Assembly (NCBI GenBank): GCA_963731035.1
Contig: CAVSUY010000009.1
Span: 1-64,000 of the forward strand
Direction: 5' to 3'
DNA: 64,000 nt
DNA from: JAANXG01 sp963731035
GTDB taxonomy: Bacteria > Pseudomonadota > Gammaproteobacteria > Arenicellales > JAANXG01
The notes under the pieces are model-generated. The model was not told the origin of the DNA, searched no databases, and saw only the letters and a program-made list of their open reading frames with translations. This document shows, one piece after another, positions 61,106-64,000 of this stretch. Position 1 is the stretch's first letter, and each line of letters opens with the position of its first letter. Made by a program: the position numbers and the translations under genes.

Positions 61106-63271
61106 ATGTATGACAAATGGATCAGGAGCCCTTGTTTTTGGTTGAGTCTCGCGTCACCGATGTTGATCATTGCAGCATTCGGCGTCTCCGGCGCACGGGC
61201 CATCGAGGCCAACGATCGGTTCGTCGTTCTGTCCGCGCTGTGCATGTTGCTAGCCGTTTCGGTGGGCGCGTGGTTGGCGCGACGTGAATGGCGGCTGCTG
61301 CGCGCCTTTGAAGATCAGGACCAGGCGGCCTCGGGCGGTTCCTCGTTGTCGGCCGCCCAGTCGGCCACTTACCGGGATCTGTTCGAGAACGCCACGGATA
61401 TCGTGTTTACCACCGACCTTTCCGGCCATTTCCTGGAGGGCAACAAGGCCGTGGAGCACCTGTTGGGCTATACGGTGGCGGAGGCCCAGAGCCTGACCTG
61501 GGAGAAGCTGGTGTCCCCCCGCGATCTGTGGAAAGCGAAACAGATGTACAAGCGGCACTCAGCGGGTGAAAAACGGATCAGCTTCGAGCTGGATACCGTG
61601 ACCGCGTCCGGGCAGCTAAAGACCTTCGAGATCGGCTCCCGTCCCATGTTCAGGGATGGTGCAATATGCGGCTTTCACGGTATCGCGCGCGATGTAACCT
61701 CACGCAAGGAAATGGAGAAGCAGCTCGAATCGGCACGCCGCGAGGCCGAATCCGCGAACGCCGCCAAATCGACATTCCTGGCCAACATGAGCCACGAGAT
61801 ACGTACGCCCATCAATGGCATCCTCGGCTTCCTGTCTCTGTTCGCGAAAACCAGTCTCACACCGAGGCAGAAGGAATACCTCGTTCCCGTCGAGGAATCC
61901 GCCCGGCACCTGTTGAAGATCATCAACGACATACTGGACCTGTCGAAGATAGAAGCCGGTGGCTTTTCCATTGACAACGAGATCTTCAATTACCGCGATG
62001 TCGTTGGCAGTGCCGTGGAGTTGCTGCGTCCGCTGGGGGAGAACAAGGGCCTGGTCGTGGACGCCGAGTTCGACAAACGACTACCGTCGTTCGTTGTCGG
62101 GGACGGCACCCGCACAGGACAGGTTGTGTCCAATCTGGTCAACAATGCCATCAAGTTCACCGACTCCGGATCGGTCGCCGTTCGCAGCCTGGTCAAGGAG
62201 ACGTCGTCGTCGCACTTGACCATCGAGGTCACTGTTCGTGACACCGGGATCGGTATCGCACCGGAGCACCAGGCCCGGCTGTTCGAGCCGTTCCAGCAGC
62301 TCGACACCACGCCCCACCGCAAGTACCCGGGGACCGGACTCGGCTTGACCATCTCGAGGAACCTGGTCGAGGCCATGGGCGGCGGGATCCGGGTGCAAAG
62401 CGAGCCGGGCCGCTACACGGAGGTGGTCTTCGACCTGCCGCTGGGCTTCGCTCCGGATCACATGGTGCCGTCCACGGGTGATCGCGCCGACCCATCGGAC
62501 AGTTTCAACGGCGGCGGGCTCTCGGCCCTGATCGTCGACGACAATGAGATCAACCGCTGGTATCTCGACGCGGTGCTGGATCACTACGGCTTCGATGTTC
62601 ACCAGGCGGAGTCGGGCGGAGCGGCGCTCGCGTCTTGCCGGGACGAAACGTTCGACGTGGTCTTCATGGATATCCACATGGCCGACATGGACGGCGTGGA
62701 AACCACGCGCCGGTTGCGAGCCCAGCTTCCGCGTTACAGGGAAGTGCCGGTGGTTGCGGTGTCCGCCGACGTGATGGGAGACAGCGGCAGCCGTTTCACC
62801 ACCCAGGGACTGGACTTCTTCCTCGCCAAGCCGGTCAAGGAGCGGTCGTTGGCAGGCTTGTTGTCCTCGATCTTCCCGGCGCGCGCCGCCTGCCAGGACT
62901 CGACAACCGCGGGCGGCCCGGAAAGCGCCGACTCGGGCAGGGTGCTGGATCGTGAGCGGGGCCTGGTTCTGGCGTCCAACGACGAGTCGCTGTGGCGGCG
63001 CAGCGTCGACGCGTTGTGTCGACAGACCCGCGAGGCCCTGCCGGCGATGAAAACCGCCCTGGCAGGGGACGACTACCCCGGCATCCGCCAACTGGCGCAC
63101 CGGCTGGCGGGCGCCGCCGGATATGTCGCCGCCGGCGAGTTGGCATGCCGTGCCGATGCCCTGGATCAGGCGGCGAAGCTGGGCGACCCCGATGTGACGA
63201 TGCGGCGGCTGGCGGAGCTGGATCGTGCCGCGGCACGACTGCTCGACCTCGACATCGATGCCGGCGCCTAG
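61106..63271 (+). CDS. Hybrid sensor histidine kinase with receiver and Hpt domains
   Basis: A 721-residue inner-membrane kinase. Two transmembrane helices (LSLASPMLIIAAFGVSGARA, LSALCMLLAVSVGAWLA) enclose a short loop. A PAS domain follows (residues about 85-200). The dimerisation H-box FLANMSHEIRTPINGILGF has His230. The HATPase domain includes NLVNNAIKFTDSGS and GTGLGLTISRNLVE. A receiver domain (ALIVDDNEINRW, VVFMDIHMADMDG, FLAKPVKERS) and a C-terminal Hpt-like domain (IRQLAHRLAGAAGYVAAGEL) complete the phosphorelay. The ATG at 61106 has AGGAG upstream; a TTG at 61079 is an alternative. It diverges from the LuxR-type regulator. Confidence 0.92.
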   Translation: MYDKWIRSPCFWLSLASPMLIIAAFGVSGARAIEANDRFVVLSALCMLLAVSVGAWLARREWRLLRAFEDQDQAASGGSSLSAAQSATYRDLFENATDIVFTTDLSGHFLEGNKAVEHLLGYTVAEAQSLTWEKLVSPRDLWKAKQMYKRHSAGEKRISFELDTVTASGQLKTFEIGSRPMFRDGAICGFHGIARDVTSRKEMEKQLESARREAESANAAKSTFLANMSHEIRTPINGILGFLSLFAKTSLTPRQKEYLVPVEESARHLLKIINDILDLSKIEAGGFSIDNEIFNYRDVVGSAVELLRPLGENKGLVVDAEFDKRLPSFVVGDGTRTGQVVSNLVNNAIKFTDSGSVAVRSLVKETSSSHLTIEVTVRDTGIGIAPEHQARLFEPFQQLDTTPHRKYPGTGLGLTISRNLVEAMGGGIRVQSEPGRYTEVVFDLPLGFAPDHMVPSTGDRADPSDSFNGGGLSALIVDDNEINRWYLDAVLDHYGFDVHQAESGGAALASCRDETFDVVFMDIHMADMDGVETTRRLRAQLPRYREVPVVAVSADVMGDSGSRFTTQGLDFFLAKPVKERSLAGLLSSIFPARAACQDSTTAGGPESADSGRVLDRERGLVLASNDESLWRRSVDALCRQTREALPAMKTALAGDDYPGIRQLAHRLAGAAGYVAAGELACRADALDQAAKLGDPDVTMRRLAELDRAAARLLDLDIDAGA

Positions 63272-63296
63272 GCGCGCTCTGAATGGGTCAATATTG

Positions 63297-64000
63297 GTGA
63301 CGGGGTACACCAGGATTGCGACCGAAAGCCCCTGTGCCGGCCGCGAAGCAGGGGACATCGCTCACAGAAGGCACCGGCGGGTTCCCAGCGAGCGCCGACA
63401 GCCTGCCTGGCTGTGGGCAGTTGCCGGCATGCTTCTCGCCGCGCAGCTTGCGGCCTGCACCCTGGCGCGGCGCCCCTTCTCCGGTCCCGAGCCCCTGTAT
63501 GCGCAGCCATCGCCGTCGGAGCGGATCGACTGGCACCGCACGCTGGTGCGGCGCCTTCCGCCCCTGAGGCACGATCGCGGCGACCGCTGGCCCCTGGTGC
63601 TGTGGCAGGGCGTAGGTTTCGAGCGCCTGGCGCCCCGGCAGATCAGGTCACTGCTCGACCGGGGTATCGTGCAACATCTGCGCCTGCGTACCCCCGATAT
63701 CGAAGCGGCCCGAGCCCTGCGCGCCGCCGGCGCTCCGGTCATCCTGCTGGAAGGCGCGGGCGGGGCGTGGCCGTACGACACGGTGGCGGATGATACGCGG
63801 TGGCGCCTCCGGTTTCCGGCAGGGGCGACGGTGCCGCAGTGGTGGCGTGGGCTCGCCGATCCCACCCTCGACGCCGGATGGGAACGCAGCAGCGCCCTGA
63901 CACGGTCGCGCCTGCAGCAGTACAAGTCCGCGGGGGTGAAGATCGACGCTGTGTGGTTGGACTACGAGGGCGCCCAGCTGCACGACGACTACCAGGCGTT
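63297..64000 (+). CDS. Putative lipoprotein, cut by the window end
   Basis: An open frame reaches the window end without a stop. The GTG at 63297 starts a long N-terminal region; the ATG at 63429 starts directly at the signal-like MLLAAQLAACTLARR, with lipobox LAAC. The later part has beta/alpha alternation like a TIM barrel (WPLVLWQGVGFERLA, VQHLRLRTPDIEAARALRAA, VKIDAVWLDYEGAQLHDDY). The W-L-D-Y-E motif with an acidic pair would fit a glycosidase-like catalytic site, but no family is certain. It follows the kinase by 25 bases and may be co-transcribed. Confidence 0.55.
   Translation, partial: MTGYTRIATESPCAGREAGDIAHRRHRRVPSERRQPAWLWAVAGMLLAAQLAACTLARRPFSGPEPLYAQPSPSERIDWHRTLVRRLPPLRHDRGDRWPLVLWQGVGFERLAPRQIRSLLDRGIVQHLRLRTPDIEAARALRAAGAPVILLEGAGGAWPYDTVADDTRWRLRFPAGATVPQWWRGLADPTLDAGWERSSALTRSRLQQYKSAGVKIDAVWLDYEGAQLHDDYQA

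Noticed and set aside
62081..63358. Minus-strand frame of 425 codons opposite the hybrid kinase
   Set aside because: The plus-strand kinase motifs are unambiguous; this frame has no domain.

Overview
The window reads as a chromosomal segment of a GC-rich gammaproteobacterium, possibly Chromatiales-like. The grounds are the rnpA-rpmH-dnaA-dnaN-gyrB origin block, split GlyQ/GlyS glycyl-tRNA synthetase, an NtrB-NtrC-GlnA nitrogen block with sigma-54/NtrC sites, MlaA, GmhB and an ahcY SAH riboswitch. No rRNA, tRNA, CRISPR array, prophage or insertion sequence was found.

Layout. 0-9 kb is the replication-origin block. On the minus strand lie mnmE, yidC, rnpA and rpmH. On the plus strand lie dnaA, a dnaA-dnaN gap with two perfect DnaA boxes (probable oriC), dnaN, two parS sites and gyrB. 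recF is missing between dnaN and gyrB, and yidD is missing between rnpA and yidC. 9-13.4 kb (minus) carries apaH, a proline iminopeptidase, mlaA, a rhomboid protease and srkA. 13.6-18.1 kb (plus) is a two-gene NAD-dependent formate dehydrogenase (NuoE/NuoF fusion plus molybdenum catalytic subunit). 18.9-21.8 kb (plus) is a tightly overlapping hydrolase / glycerophosphodiesterase / glycerol-3-phosphate dehydrogenase operon. 22-31 kb holds gloB, ybaK, several unknowns, a membrane-domain/flavin-oxidoreductase fusion and pepN. 31-35 kb is the S-adenosylmethionine cycle (ahcY with its SAH riboswitch, a class II amidotransferase, metK). 35-39 kb has a Tat-exported phosphoesterase and a membrane-protein / nucleotidyltransferase / methyltransferase trio. 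39-45 kb is ntrC, ntrB, glnA with NtrC operators, then a TusA-like protein and a PP-loop enzyme. 45-50 kb is glyQS, gmhB and plsC. 50-52.5 kb has an exported unknown, ksgA and pdxA.

The most unusual part is 52.7-59.9 kb. It encodes a Trm112-like/methyltransferase/AMP-ligase fusion, an AMP-ligase/acyl-carrier fusion, an MBOAT acyltransferase, a 49-residue membrane microprotein and a convergent SGNH-type protein. The parts list parallels the Gram-positive Dlt system (A, C, B, X, D), here in a Gram-negative setting with an extra ligase-methyltransferase fusion. A divergent response regulator and hybrid histidine kinase follow, and a lipoprotein gene runs off the right edge.

Quality caution: mnmE, yidC, dnaA, dnaN and the formate dehydrogenase alpha gene all show single-base frameshifts, densest at the left edge, while nothing beyond about 17 kb is clearly broken. 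Since dnaA, dnaN and yidC are essential in related bacteria, assembly or sequencing indels are the likelier cause than gene decay.
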